From NCBI GenBank assembly GCA_949285075.1, contig CASDXF010000009.1, positions 1 to 64,000 on the forward strand: a DNA stretch of 64,000 nt, given 5' to 3'. The position numbers were made by a program, and so were the translations under genes. Positions 15,063 through 23,877 of the stretch are shown here, piece after piece. A model generated the notes under the pieces. That model did not search any database. It worked only from the letters and a program-made list of their open reading frames with translations, and was not told the origin of the DNA. Source of the stretch: an uncultured Bacteroides sp. GTDB taxonomy: Bacteria; Bacteroidota; Bacteroidia; Bacteroidales; Bacteroidaceae. The number at the start of each line of letters is the position of its first letter. Positions within the stretch are counted from its first letter, which is position 1.

Positions 15063-16448
15063 ATGGCAAAAATATACATATTCGGGATAGGTGGAACTGG
15101 TTCTAGAGTTCTCCGTTCACTAACAATGATGTTAGCTTCAGGTGTCAAATTAAATACAGATGAAGTGATTCCTATCATCATAGATCCGGATGCCGCCAAT
15201 GCAGATCTCACAAGGACTGTTGAACTACTGAATAATTACACCTCTATCAGGGAAAAATTACAGTTTAGCAACGAGAGCAGAAACCTTTTTTTTCGTACTG
15301 AGTTAAGGAAAATCCTACCAAACCATACCCTCCGGATTAATGACACAGATGACAAATCATTCCAACAGTTTATAGAGTACGCTTCCATGTCGAAGCCTAA
15401 CAAAGCATTGGTAAAGATGCTATTTTCCGAGAAGAATTTGGAATCATCAATGGAGGTAGGGTTTAAAGGTAATCCGAATATAGGAAGCGTTGTTTTAAAT
15501 CAAATAGCTCACTCTGATGATTTTTTTGACTTCGCAAATTCCTTCAGCGATGGAGATAGAATTTTTATAATCAGTTCGATTTTTGGAGGAACTGGAGCAA
15601 GCGGATTCCCTCTGCTTTTAAAAACCCTTCGAGAAGGAAAAGATTTCCCCAATTATAACCTCATCAATCATGCAACAATAGGAGCAGTCACTATATTACC
15701 ATACTTCAAATTAAAGCAAAACAATGAAAGTGAAATAGACTCTTCGACTTTTATATCAAAAACAAAATCGGCATTGGCATATTACGAGAATAATATCTCG
15801 AAGAACGGTGCGGTTGACGCTCTATATTATCTTGCTGATGACGTAGCAAACACCTATGACAACCATGAAGGTGGCTCCGCACAACAAAACGCTGCTCATC
15901 TCATAGAGTTTTTAGGTGCTTCCGCCATCGTGGACTTCTTACATTCTAGATTTGAGACTCCAACTAATTTGGAGTTGGGCATTAAAGAAACCACAGACTC
16001 AGTGTCTTTCAATTCATTCTATCGAAAAATGTTTGAAAGGTTATACTATCCTCTTGTACAATTTGCAATGACATCAAACACCTTGACAACCAATTTGAAT
16101 ATATATCGCTCTAACGCCAACAAAGGAAATTTTGAAGAGCTTTATTCAAGTTCCTTCTTCAATGACTTATCAGCCTTTCTACGCAAATTCCAAATCTGGC
16201 TGAAAGAAATGAAAGAAAACAAACGTTCGCTAGATCTCTTCAACTTAAATTGCAGGAACAAACCATTTGAACTTGTCACAGGTATAAGCCCCAAACGTAT
16301 ATTCAGTAGATTTTCAAATTATAGCCTTATAATAGACAGATTAAATAGCGCCGTCAAAAACTGCAAAAGTAAAAATACAGAAAGTAAATTCTTAGAAATG
16401 TTCTTTTTAGCAACAGAAAAACTTGTAACGGAAAAACTCAATAGTTAA
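15063..16448 (+). CDS. Tubulin/FtsZ-superfamily GTPase-like protein (Tubulin_2-like)
   Basis: The 461-aa product starts MAKIYIFGIGGTGSRV, a Rossmann start matching the T1 loop GxGGxG of FtsZ/tubulin (Gly8-Gly13). Residues 170-183 read SIFGGTGASGFP, matching the tubulin signature GGxTGxG T4 loop. The distance between the loops is larger than in FtsZ, and IDPDAANADLTRT follows strand 2, as in divergent tubulin-like families of prokaryotic operons. It probably binds GTP and may form filaments under the membrane. An upstream ATG at 15009 overlaps the previous gene and adds a non-family N-terminus, so 15063 is chosen. It is not FtsZ: no FtsZ C-terminal peptide or canonical T7 loop is visible. Confidence 0.82.
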   Translation: MAKIYIFGIGGTGSRVLRSLTMMLASGVKLNTDEVIPIIIDPDAANADLTRTVELLNNYTSIREKLQFSNESRNLFFRTELRKILPNHTLRINDTDDKSFQQFIEYASMSKPNKALVKMLFSEKNLESSMEVGFKGNPNIGSVVLNQIAHSDDFFDFANSFSDGDRIFIISSIFGGTGASGFPLLLKTLREGKDFPNYNLINHATIGAVTILPYFKLKQNNESEIDSSTFISKTKSALAYYENNISKNGAVDALYYLADDVANTYDNHEGGSAQQNAAHLIEFLGASAIVDFLHSRFETPTNLELGIKETTDSVSFNSFYRKMFERLYYPLVQFAMTSNTLTTNLNIYRSNANKGNFEELYSSSFFNDLSAFLRKFQIWLKEMKENKRSLDLFNLNCRNKPFELVTGISPKRIFSRFSNYSLIIDRLNSAVKNCKSKNTESKFLEMFFLATEKLVTEKLNS

Positions 16449-16455
16449 ACAGCTT

Positions 16456-19400
16456 ATGTCCAAGATATTTCGTTTATATAAAGAGGGAGCGAGCACTTAT
16501 GAAGACTGGAACAACAGCCCAACATTCCCATATAATTCAAAAAATCGAGATACGATTGAAGATCCGGATGGCGCTTCCGCACGCTATGAGATAACATCAA
16601 TCCCTTCCCCTTTTGCTCGAATTGATTTAATAAAAACAGCCTTTAAGGAGGTCTGCAAGCCAGACAAAAAATTAAAGAATACCAATCTTGACGGAAATTC
16701 TATTTTCCATAAAATGGTATCCGACACTCTGGATGTGGGTGAAATATTTTTCAACTTAGACAAGTTTAGCGATAAAATCGAAGTAATCAAATGGGATCCT
16801 TCCCTGATGCTGAACGAACTTGAAAGTTCAAAGATAGCGGGCCATCAGTATTTAGCAGATGCCCTTCATAAATACATGATTTCCGATTCCATAACTTACA
16901 ACTTTGGAGCACTCAAAAACATTTATCTACTAAATTATGTTCAAGGACCAGATGAATTAAATATCATCGGCGCAACATCGCCAGCAACTCTATTTTTCAG
17001 TAGCGCAAATGACTTGAGCTACATCAATGACATATTTTTCGGAGAAGATAGACCATTCGATAAAAGTTATCAACCTCTATATAAAAGAGACCCTGAATTC
17101 ATAAAATACTTCTTTGCCTTACGAAGCAGTATCCCAAACTTTGCCAAATGGTTTCCTGAAATTGACGATTACTTGGCCAAAACACTTCGTGAGATAAAAG
17201 AATACGAACAAAGAAATGCATTGCTTAATATTACTTCTAATGTTTTCGACCAACTTTCAACAATCTCCGTTGCTAACGTTCAACAGAATGACATTGTAGA
17301 AGTTCTAGGATATGAACTGTACAAAAAAACAAGACGTTCAGCGAGTTCCGCAAGCGACTTTACTATAAAGACTACAAAAAATACGCCGCTTCAACCTTTA
17401 GTATTGCCTATTGAAGCAGGGAACAAATATAGTAATCTTCAATACATTACGGGAAAATGGGGGAAATTAAATGCCGCTCCTTATTTTGAAAAAGAAACAG
17501 ACATTACGAAAAGAGTTCTGCCTTTTGAAGGGTCACATAATCCTTATCTTACAATAAGCGATTTCTTGGAGGATATAATCATTAGAGTACCCCACACTCT
17601 CAACACAGACAAATTCTTTGACGGAAATCTGCAACTAAAGGAAAAGGAATTATCTTATCTCCTCCCTGTAAAACCTCTTTTATTCGAGTATTTCTCCCCT
17701 GAAGAGATTCAAGGCAATCTGCCAGATGGAAGCCCTATGCTTGAAATGAAAACACTAGCCGGAAGTTCCGGAGTAAAAGTCATAATTCGTATACCCATAA
17801 AAGGAGCAAGCAATATCTCATATATTGAATACGTACGACTTTATTACAATAACCGAAATGCGGATATTTCAAATAACGAAGGCAGCATAACTGAATTCAA
17901 ATTTACCGGATTTGTAATGCCTCAGATCAAGTTCAATAATGATAAAGACGCAATATATAACATTTCATGTATTCAATCTGTAACAGGAAAAAATGAATTC
18001 ATATTTTACAATGGGACCAAACAAGTTACAGTAAAATCCCGTACCTGCCGTAACGAGGATCAACAAATTATGATAAAAGCCGATAATTATTTAATCGAAA
18101 AGTCGAATTTCGAGTTTATACAGGTCCAAAATAATTACGGTCATTGCGGCATTATTCTTCCTATTTTTAAACGACAACAAAATGTTGAAAATTTTGAATT
18201 TGCAATTGATCTAGGAACATCCAATACCCATATCGAATTTCGCAAAGAAAATGAAAAGCCTGAAGTTTTTTCTTTTACGTCCAAAGATCGGCAACTCTGT
18301 GAAATATTCATTCCTATTAAAAATGAATTCGGCTCAATTGAAGACTTAATAGAAGAGACGGAACTCATCGAAAAGGACTTTGTCCCAAATGAAATAGGTC
18401 AATCCGACTTTCATTTCCCAACACGCACTGTATTATCATGCGCTAAAATAGTGGACTGGACCAACGCCATAGATCCATTTACATTAGTAAACCTACCTTT
18501 TACATATGACAAACGAAGCGGATTATCCTATAACAACTTCAAATACAACATCAAATGGGGTCATGGAGATGAACTTCGGGTTATGGAATCATACGTGCGC
18601 TGTCTCATGCTTATTATTAGAAACAAAGTTCTTCTAAACAATGGAAACTTACAACATACTAAAATCACATGGTTCTATCCCATAAGTATGCCCCCCAAGC
18701 GTCTTAACAGACTGAAAGCAACATGGGACGATGCCTATGAAAAATATTTCGGAAATGGTGTTACCAATTACATGACGGAGTCTGCTGCCCCAATCCAATA
18801 TTTTTTCAAGAAGTACTCTACCGCAACAGATTTAATAAACATTGATATTGGTGGAGGAACCACAGACATTGCTTTCGCAAAAGATAAGAACATAAATTAT
18901 GTAACATCATTTCGTTTCGCATCTAATAATCTTTTTGAAAATTCATTTTCAGAAATTGACGACAATAACGGCATTATTGACAGGCATAAAAACGAGATTT
19001 TGAAGATACTTGAAGAGAAACAGTTACTTGATCTTATCCGTGTTTATAATAGTCCTAACAATACACGACCTGCAAATATGGCCTCTTTTTTGTTTGGACT
19101 TAAAGACAATACCATTCCTCAAAAAGCTGGAATTAATACTAAAGCTATTGATTTCAATCAAATCTTGCAAGAAGACGAAGATTTTAAGATTGTATTTATA
19201 ATCTTCTATACGGCTATTATTTACCACATCGCACAAATCATAAAAATACTCAATTTAGACGTACCTCGTCATATATCTTTTAGCGGAAACGGTAGTAAAA
19301 TCATACGAATAATAACCCTTGAATCAAAAGATCTTGCACGTTATACAAAGTTAATCTTTGAAAAAGTTCTAAATAAGCCCTATGGAAAAGAGCTTGATCT

Positions 19401-19851
19401 TATTGGCCTTGAAAAAGGATCCGATCCTAAAGAGTCCACTTGCAAAGGAGGTATTATTGGTTCTAAAAACCAAAATGATCAAAATAAAACACTCGTACTC
19501 AAAGGGGATTGTAGCGGAATCATTAGTCAAGCAGACACTTATGCAACAATCACCAATGATTATAAACGCCATATTATAACCTCCGTTGAAGATTTCTTCA
19601 GATTTGTACTTATTGAGTTAGATAAAGAATTCGATTTAGACAGTAATTTTGGCGTTAAAAAGTCTTCTATTCATATCGCTCAAGAAATCTCCCGTAAAGA
19701 CCTTTCAACTTTTCTTGAAAAAGGGATAAAACAGCGTCGAGAAGAAGTGGAAGCTAATGAAACGATTGAAGAAACTTTATTTTTCTACCCAATAAAGGGA
19801 GTTCTTAACGCAATATCTACCGAAATATATAACAAATTACAAAACCAATGA
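16456..19851 (+). CDS. Large protein with C-terminal actin/Hsp70-fold ATPase domain
   Basis: The 1131-aa product has an unrecognised N-terminal half (~1-570). An actin/Hsp70/FtsA-type nucleotide fold follows: phosphate-1 motif FAIDLGTSNTHIEF (Asp585), phosphate-2 motif NIDIGGGTTDIAF (796-804) and adenosine motif HISFSGNGSK (~940-947). All three motifs look intact, so ATP binding is expected. Length is far above DnaK (~640 aa). The gene begins 7 bp after the tubulin-like gene and its TGA lies 1 bp before the next ATG. Pairing of a tubulin-like and an actin-like NTPase in one operon is unusual. A role as filament or ATP-driven scaffold/chaperone for the membrane motor is inferred. Confidence 0.82.
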   Translation: MSKIFRLYKEGASTYEDWNNSPTFPYNSKNRDTIEDPDGASARYEITSIPSPFARIDLIKTAFKEVCKPDKKLKNTNLDGNSIFHKMVSDTLDVGEIFFNLDKFSDKIEVIKWDPSLMLNELESSKIAGHQYLADALHKYMISDSITYNFGALKNIYLLNYVQGPDELNIIGATSPATLFFSSANDLSYINDIFFGEDRPFDKSYQPLYKRDPEFIKYFFALRSSIPNFAKWFPEIDDYLAKTLREIKEYEQRNALLNITSNVFDQLSTISVANVQQNDIVEVLGYELYKKTRRSASSASDFTIKTTKNTPLQPLVLPIEAGNKYSNLQYITGKWGKLNAAPYFEKETDITKRVLPFEGSHNPYLTISDFLEDIIIRVPHTLNTDKFFDGNLQLKEKELSYLLPVKPLLFEYFSPEEIQGNLPDGSPMLEMKTLAGSSGVKVIIRIPIKGASNISYIEYVRLYYNNRNADISNNEGSITEFKFTGFVMPQIKFNNDKDAIYNISCIQSVTGKNEFIFYNGTKQVTVKSRTCRNEDQQIMIKADNYLIEKSNFEFIQVQNNYGHCGIILPIFKRQQNVENFEFAIDLGTSNTHIEFRKENEKPEVFSFTSKDRQLCEIFIPIKNEFGSIEDLIEETELIEKDFVPNEIGQSDFHFPTRTVLSCAKIVDWTNAIDPFTLVNLPFTYDKRSGLSYNNFKYNIKWGHGDELRVMESYVRCLMLIIRNKVLLNNGNLQHTKITWFYPISMPPKRLNRLKATWDDAYEKYFGNGVTNYMTESAAPIQYFFKKYSTATDLINIDIGGGTTDIAFAKDKNINYVTSFRFASNNLFENSFSEIDDNNGIIDRHKNEILKILEEKQLLDLIRVYNSPNNTRPANMASFLFGLKDNTIPQKAGINTKAIDFNQILQEDEDFKIVFIIFYTAIIYHIAQIIKILNLDVPRHISFSGNGSKIIRIITLESKDLARYTKLIFEKVLNKPYGKELDLIGLEKGSDPKESTCKGGIIGSKNQNDQNKTLVLKGDCSGIISQADTYATITNDYKRHIITSVEDFFRFVLIELDKEFDLDSNFGVKKSSIHIAQEISRKDLSTFLEKGIKQRREEVEANETIEETLFFYPIKGVLNAISTEIYNKLQNQ

Positions 19852-19852
19852 G

Positions 19853-20749
19853 ATGGAAAAGATATTCAAAAACACAGTCTTTATAATAGTCACATTCTTT
19901 CTTATAGGAATAGCAAATAACAGCTGCAATGATAGTGATATTTCCGCTACTACAACTACGCAGAGAGAAGGCATAGAGACACTAAAAGAAGATGTTAAAT
20001 CATTTAAAAATCGACTTAATGACACACTCAAAGAAGAGCATTCAAGTACTTCTTCATTAACTGAAAAAACAAGAAATAACCATCATAGTAAAAAGTGGTC
20101 AATTCTTATCAGATGGGGATTAGGACTGATTAGTCTAATATTTGCTTTGGCTGCTTTTATTACTGCCAACAGATCTAAAATTAAAATAAAACAAAACAGA
20201 AATGAGAGCAGAAATGAAATTGAAAACCTAAAAAGTCAACTAAAATCTTATTTAGCTAATAACAACAGTAGTTGGAAAAGGAATATTCATACCACTCCTA
20301 TTGATAATTATAAACTCTCAGATATAGAAAAAAAAATCAATCATCTAGAAAACGAACTTTCTAAAATGGCAATGGTTTCTTATTCAGCACACAATATTAC
20401 CTTACCCCAATCCCAAACACCCCCCGTACCCCAACAATTTAATACTAAATCAGCTTACTTTGGCACTGCAATAAGCGGCGAAAAGGGTAAAGGATATTTC
20501 AAGAAATTATTAGCAAATAAAGAAGACGCTCGTTTTTCGGCTCAAATAACAGATAAAAAAGCAATGTTTGCACCTATAGTACCTTTAAACGCAATAATTT
20601 CAAGTGACGCAATGGATTTAGCAATCGAATTCATAGGCGTATCAAAGAATGAAGCGGTTGACATGTCTATTACCCATGAGGGAATAGCACAACAAGTTGG
20701 TGAAAAATGGATTATAATACAAAAAGCGATAATTAAACTGAAAAAATAA
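19853..20749 (+). CDS. Coiled-coil membrane protein of unknown function
   Basis: The 298-aa product has an N-terminal hydrophobic segment (VFIIVTFFLIGIANNSC) that could be a lipoprotein signal with Cys after NNS, a polar helical stretch (~35-75), a second TM (WGLGLISLIFALAAFITA, ~85-102), and a Lys/Glu/Asn-rich coiled coil (~105-180). A C-terminal globular domain of ~110 residues (YFGTAISGEKGKGYFKKLL ... IIQKAIIKLKK) follows a Pro-rich linker. No family is recognised. It sits between the actin-like ATPase and the MotA-like gene, and may physically connect cytoplasmic NTPases to the channel. Topology is uncertain because the first segment may be cleaved. Confidence 0.7.
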   Translation: MEKIFKNTVFIIVTFFLIGIANNSCNDSDISATTTTQREGIETLKEDVKSFKNRLNDTLKEEHSSTSSLTEKTRNNHHSKKWSILIRWGLGLISLIFALAAFITANRSKIKIKQNRNESRNEIENLKSQLKSYLANNNSSWKRNIHTTPIDNYKLSDIEKKINHLENELSKMAMVSYSAHNITLPQSQTPPVPQQFNTKSAYFGTAISGEKGKGYFKKLLANKEDARFSAQITDKKAMFAPIVPLNAIISSDAMDLAIEFIGVSKNEAVDMSITHEGIAQQVGEKWIIIQKAIIKLKK

Positions 20750-20758
20750 ATTAAAACT

Positions 20759-22375
20759 ATGCACGCAACAGTACCTATAATAATTATCATTATTGTTTGT
20801 ATACAGTTATTCTTCTTTATAAAGAATTTCTCACGTATGCGACAATTCAGTAATATCTTTATTGAATTTGGTTCATGGAAGCTGAGAAGAAATGTAGACA
20901 CGAATCTTGTAGATGGCGTTTATGGAAATGGTAATAACATTTTCACAGCAATCATCGTATCCATCAATAAATACTTAGGAAATAATTCCGGATCAGTTAT
21001 TGACTTTAACCTTCTAAAAGACGCTGTAGACCGCCATTGCGATTCTATAGAAAATGACATTGCGACACAAACCCCTATACCTCTTTATTGGGGCTTGGCC
21101 GGAACAATGGCCGGTGTCATAATAGGACTTTGGGATTTACTCAAATCAGATGCAATTATGACACTTATGGGTAGTAGCGGAAGCATCAGTATTGCATCGC
21201 AAAACGCAGCATCCGGCATAAACTCCTTACTTAGCGGTGTGGCATGGGCCATGCTAGCTTCTATCTGCGGAATTCTCCTTACCACAGCAAATTCTCTTTT
21301 GTTCAAACGATGCAAACTAAAAGAGGAAGAAGGGAAAAACTCTTTTCTTGCATGGATGCAATCGGAATTATTACCGGAATTACCCTCTGATACCTCGGAA
21401 GCCCTTAGTAAACTCGTTAAAAATTTAAATCGTTTCAATGACATATTCGCTCAAAATACGACAGACTTGGGTAATACTCTTAATGCTGTAAATCAATCGT
21501 ATGCTATTCAAGCCGATATTATAAAAACCGTTCATGATATGGATGTCATGAAAATGGCTCAAGCAAATGTACATGTTTTAAAGGAACTACAACAATGTAC
21601 AGATAAACTCGAAATGTTTAATCAGTATCTCAACAAAATTGAAGGTTACACTACTACCATCCACAAATTTGAATCCTTGTTTAAAGAAGAAATTAATAGA
21701 ATACATATATTAGAAGAAATTCGAGATTTCTTTAGCCGTCATAAAGGAGAAATCGCAAAAACAACCGCCGATGCGGATAACGCAATCCGTGATTCTCTTT
21801 CAAAAATTAAAGAGTCAACATCCACAAACCTCAATGAGTTACACGTACAATTTATTGAGCAAAACGAAGTCTTTAAAGATATTCTTAAGACTGAAAAGGA
21901 GTCGTTTGAACAATTTATAACAGACTTGAACACTCAAATCAGTACACAAATGACCCAAATGCCTCAGTTAATGGAACAATTAGAAGAAATCGCATTTATC
22001 CCTATGCGCCTTGATAAACTAATTGACAAAATAGAGAAATCAAATACTTGTCTCGCTAATGACATCTCTCAATCAGTTAAACAATCTTTAGGGTATACGA
22101 AAACGAACAATCAGTCCTCCGATACCCCCATATCTCCAACAAAGAAAAGCGAATCAATACCCCAATGGATGAAATTCTCAGGTTGGGCCGCAATTGTTAT
22201 CATCGCAATTACGTGCATTATACATATTATCACACTTTTTTTCCCTCTAAATATCTATAAAAATCAATATGCTTACAATTCTGAGAAAACATCACTCAAC
22301 GAATCCACCAAATTTCAACAAAACGGCAATAATCCCCTATTAAACAACTATCAATACGATCAACTTACACTATGA
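20759..22375 (+). CDS. MotA/TolQ/ExbB-like channel subunit with long coiled-coil tail
   Basis: The 538-aa product has TM1 at residues 5-22, TM2 starting WGLAGTMAGVIIGLWDLL (Trp111), and TM3 around 152-180 (NSLLSGVAWAMLASICGILL). This TM2-TM3 pair with GLxGTxxG is the hallmark of MotA/ExbB/TolQ proteins. A cytoplasmic tail of nearly 290 residues rich in coiled-coil heptads (~185-460) follows, then an extra TM (~474-497) and a polar C-terminus, unlike MotA or ExbB. Long ZorA-type tails are known from Zorya defence motors, but the terminal TM is unusual. The ATG of the OmpA-like gene overlaps its TGA (ATGA), as expected for a stator pair made in fixed ratio. Confidence 0.85.
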   Translation: MHATVPIIIIIIVCIQLFFFIKNFSRMRQFSNIFIEFGSWKLRRNVDTNLVDGVYGNGNNIFTAIIVSINKYLGNNSGSVIDFNLLKDAVDRHCDSIENDIATQTPIPLYWGLAGTMAGVIIGLWDLLKSDAIMTLMGSSGSISIASQNAASGINSLLSGVAWAMLASICGILLTTANSLLFKRCKLKEEEGKNSFLAWMQSELLPELPSDTSEALSKLVKNLNRFNDIFAQNTTDLGNTLNAVNQSYAIQADIIKTVHDMDVMKMAQANVHVLKELQQCTDKLEMFNQYLNKIEGYTTTIHKFESLFKEEINRIHILEEIRDFFSRHKGEIAKTTADADNAIRDSLSKIKESTSTNLNELHVQFIEQNEVFKDILKTEKESFEQFITDLNTQISTQMTQMPQLMEQLEEIAFIPMRLDKLIDKIEKSNTCLANDISQSVKQSLGYTKTNNQSSDTPISPTKKSESIPQWMKFSGWAAIVIIAITCIIHIITLFFPLNIYKNQYAYNSEKTSLNESTKFQQNGNNPLLNNYQYDQLTL

Positions 22376-23001
22376 CTCAAAAAAAAGAATCATTTTTTTG
22401 GACTAGTTATTCAGATCTTATGACAAGTCTTTTCTTTGTCATGTTGGTTTTATTTATACTTGTCATAGTCCTTTTACATAAACGAATGGAGGCAACCGAA
22501 TCTCAGTTACAAGAAATTAAAAAAGTGGAACAGTCAACAAAGGACTTAAGTCGTGACTATTTCATATATCGCCCAGATTATAAAAAATATGTTCTAACTA
22601 TTCAGGTTCGCTATCCTGCGGGTAAGTCCGATTTAAAAGACATGATATCAACCGATAAAAAAGAACAATTACTTCAACTCACATCCGCAGGTCGTGAGAT
22701 TCAAGACTTTTTAAAGAAGCACAGTGAAAATCAATACATTCTTATCATTGAAGGACAAGCATCTAAAGACAACTATCCATACAACTACGAATTAAGTTAT
22801 CAACGCGCACTTGCTTTAATGCGCTTTTGGATTGAAGATTCCCATATTAAATTTGACAACAATTGCGAGATTCTCATATCCGGAAGCGGCGACGGCAAAC
22901 TTGATACACATTCCATGCGCGAAAGAAATGAAACCGAAAATCAACGTTTTCTTATTCACATTTTACCAAAAAACATTTTTGAGAACAATGACAATCAATA
23001 A
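22372..23001 (+). CDS. MotB/OmpA-like channel subunit with proton-channel Asp
   Basis: The 209-aa product has one N-terminal TM preceded by WTSYSDLMTSLFFVMLVLF. Asp15 in SYSDLM corresponds to the proton-carrying Asp of MotB and ZorB. After a short coiled coil (~38-60), residues ~110-205 form an OmpA-like peptidoglycan-binding domain: YILIIEGQASKDN, YNYELSYQRALALMRFW and NETENQRFLIHILP. Together with the preceding gene it should form an ion-driven stator anchored to the cell wall. It overlaps that gene by 4 bp and the protease gene by 14 bp. The OmpA domain is compact compared with MotB (~300 aa). Confidence 0.87.
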   Translation: MTQKKESFFWTSYSDLMTSLFFVMLVLFILVIVLLHKRMEATESQLQEIKKVEQSTKDLSRDYFIYRPDYKKYVLTIQVRYPAGKSDLKDMISTDKKEQLLQLTSAGREIQDFLKKHSENQYILIIEGQASKDNYPYNYELSYQRALALMRFWIEDSHIKFDNNCEILISGSGDGKLDTHSMRERNETENQRFLIHILPKNIFENNDNQ

Positions 23002-23725
23002 AATAATTATAGCACTATTATCTATTGTATGTGTACATTATTCTTGTGCTCATAAATCCGGCCATGACAAGAATAACCATTCTTGTCAATTCTCAAATCA
23101 TGAAATAAAGAGCGTATCGACCAACACATTGAATGATCATAATGGCAGAAATAAACTTGACGGGCCAAGAGTATTTACGAAATACAATACCGCTGTATTC
23201 ATGATTTTTACTTCAGACAAATACAATATATATCAAGGCTCTGGGTTCTTTATAAACCCGAACGGCCTCGCAGTAAGCAACTATCACATTTTTAAAGGCA
23301 CAAAGATTGGAAAAGAAGGAATCAAACTCGCCGGATGCAATAAAATTCATAAAGTCACAGAAGTCATTAAAAGTAGTGAAAATGAAGATTTCATTTTATT
23401 CCGAATTAATATTTCCAATACCAATTTTATCCCATTAGCTAAACATAAGCCCAGTGTTGGTGAAAAAGTATATGCTATAGGTAGTCCTCGCGGGTTAGAA
23501 AACACCTTTTCATCCGGAGAAGTATCTCAATGGCGAGACAAGAATCTGATGCAAATATCAGCCTTAATAGACCACGGCAGTAGTGGAGGTGCTCTTATAA
23601 ATGAATATGGAGAAGCCGTCGGCATTACTTCTGGCTCATTCGCCGATGGTTCACAAGCAAATTTAAATTACGCATGGAGTATTGATGTCATAAAACCATA
23701 TGTAGATGCAGCAACCTTTAAATAG
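22988..23725 (+). CDS. Trypsin-like serine protease lipoprotein, last gene of the operon
   Basis: The 245-aa product starts MTINKIIIALLSIVCVHYSC, a lipoprotein signal with Cys20. The S1 triad is complete in the expected order: His100 in VSNYHIFKG, Asp134 in NEDFILFRI and Ser199 in DHGSSGGAL, with YAIGSPRGLENTFSSGEVS and AVGITSG typical of DegP/HtrA-like cores; there is no PDZ domain. An in-frame upstream ATG (22832) lies wholly inside the OmpA-like gene and lacks a signal sequence, so 22988 is preferred. It probably works at the membrane in the periplasm, perhaps activated by the motor complex to cut a target; that is inference. A trypsin effector in a motor/cytoskeleton operon is noteworthy. 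Confidence 0.85.
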   Translation: MTINKIIIALLSIVCVHYSCAHKSGHDKNNHSCQFSNHEIKSVSTNTLNDHNGRNKLDGPRVFTKYNTAVFMIFTSDKYNIYQGSGFFINPNGLAVSNYHIFKGTKIGKEGIKLAGCNKIHKVTEVIKSSENEDFILFRINISNTNFIPLAKHKPSVGEKVYAIGSPRGLENTFSSGEVSQWRDKNLMQISALIDHGSSGGALINEYGEAVGITSGSFADGSQANLNYAWSIDVIKPYVDAATFK

Positions 23726-23822
23726 GTATAAGTATAGACTGGCTAAGGAACAAAGAGAAAATAAAAAATTATCAAATATCTCCTTTAAAAACTTATACGC
23801 AACTCCCCATACAGAAAAACAA

Positions 23823-23853
23823 CTGTTCCGCAATTCATTGAATTGCGGAACAG
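23823..23853 (-). terminator. Terminator hairpin behind ssrA (possibly bidirectional)
   Basis: CTGTTCCGCAATTC (23823-23836) pairs with GAATTGCGGAACAG (23840-23853) around a 3-nt loop. On the minus strand it is followed by a T-rich tract (complement of GAAAAACAA), so it ends the tmRNA transcript, 25 bp beyond the mature 3' end. It also separates tmRNA from the convergent protease gene. Confidence 0.85.
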
Positions 23854-23877
23854 CCCATTAACCTTATTAAACATCCG

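Noticed and set aside
13398-23725. Calling the operon a Zorya system
   Set aside because: ZorA/ZorB-like genes are present, but there is no ZorD-type helicase, ZorC or ZorE nuclease, and tubulin-like, actin-like, VWA and trypsin genes are not Zorya components.
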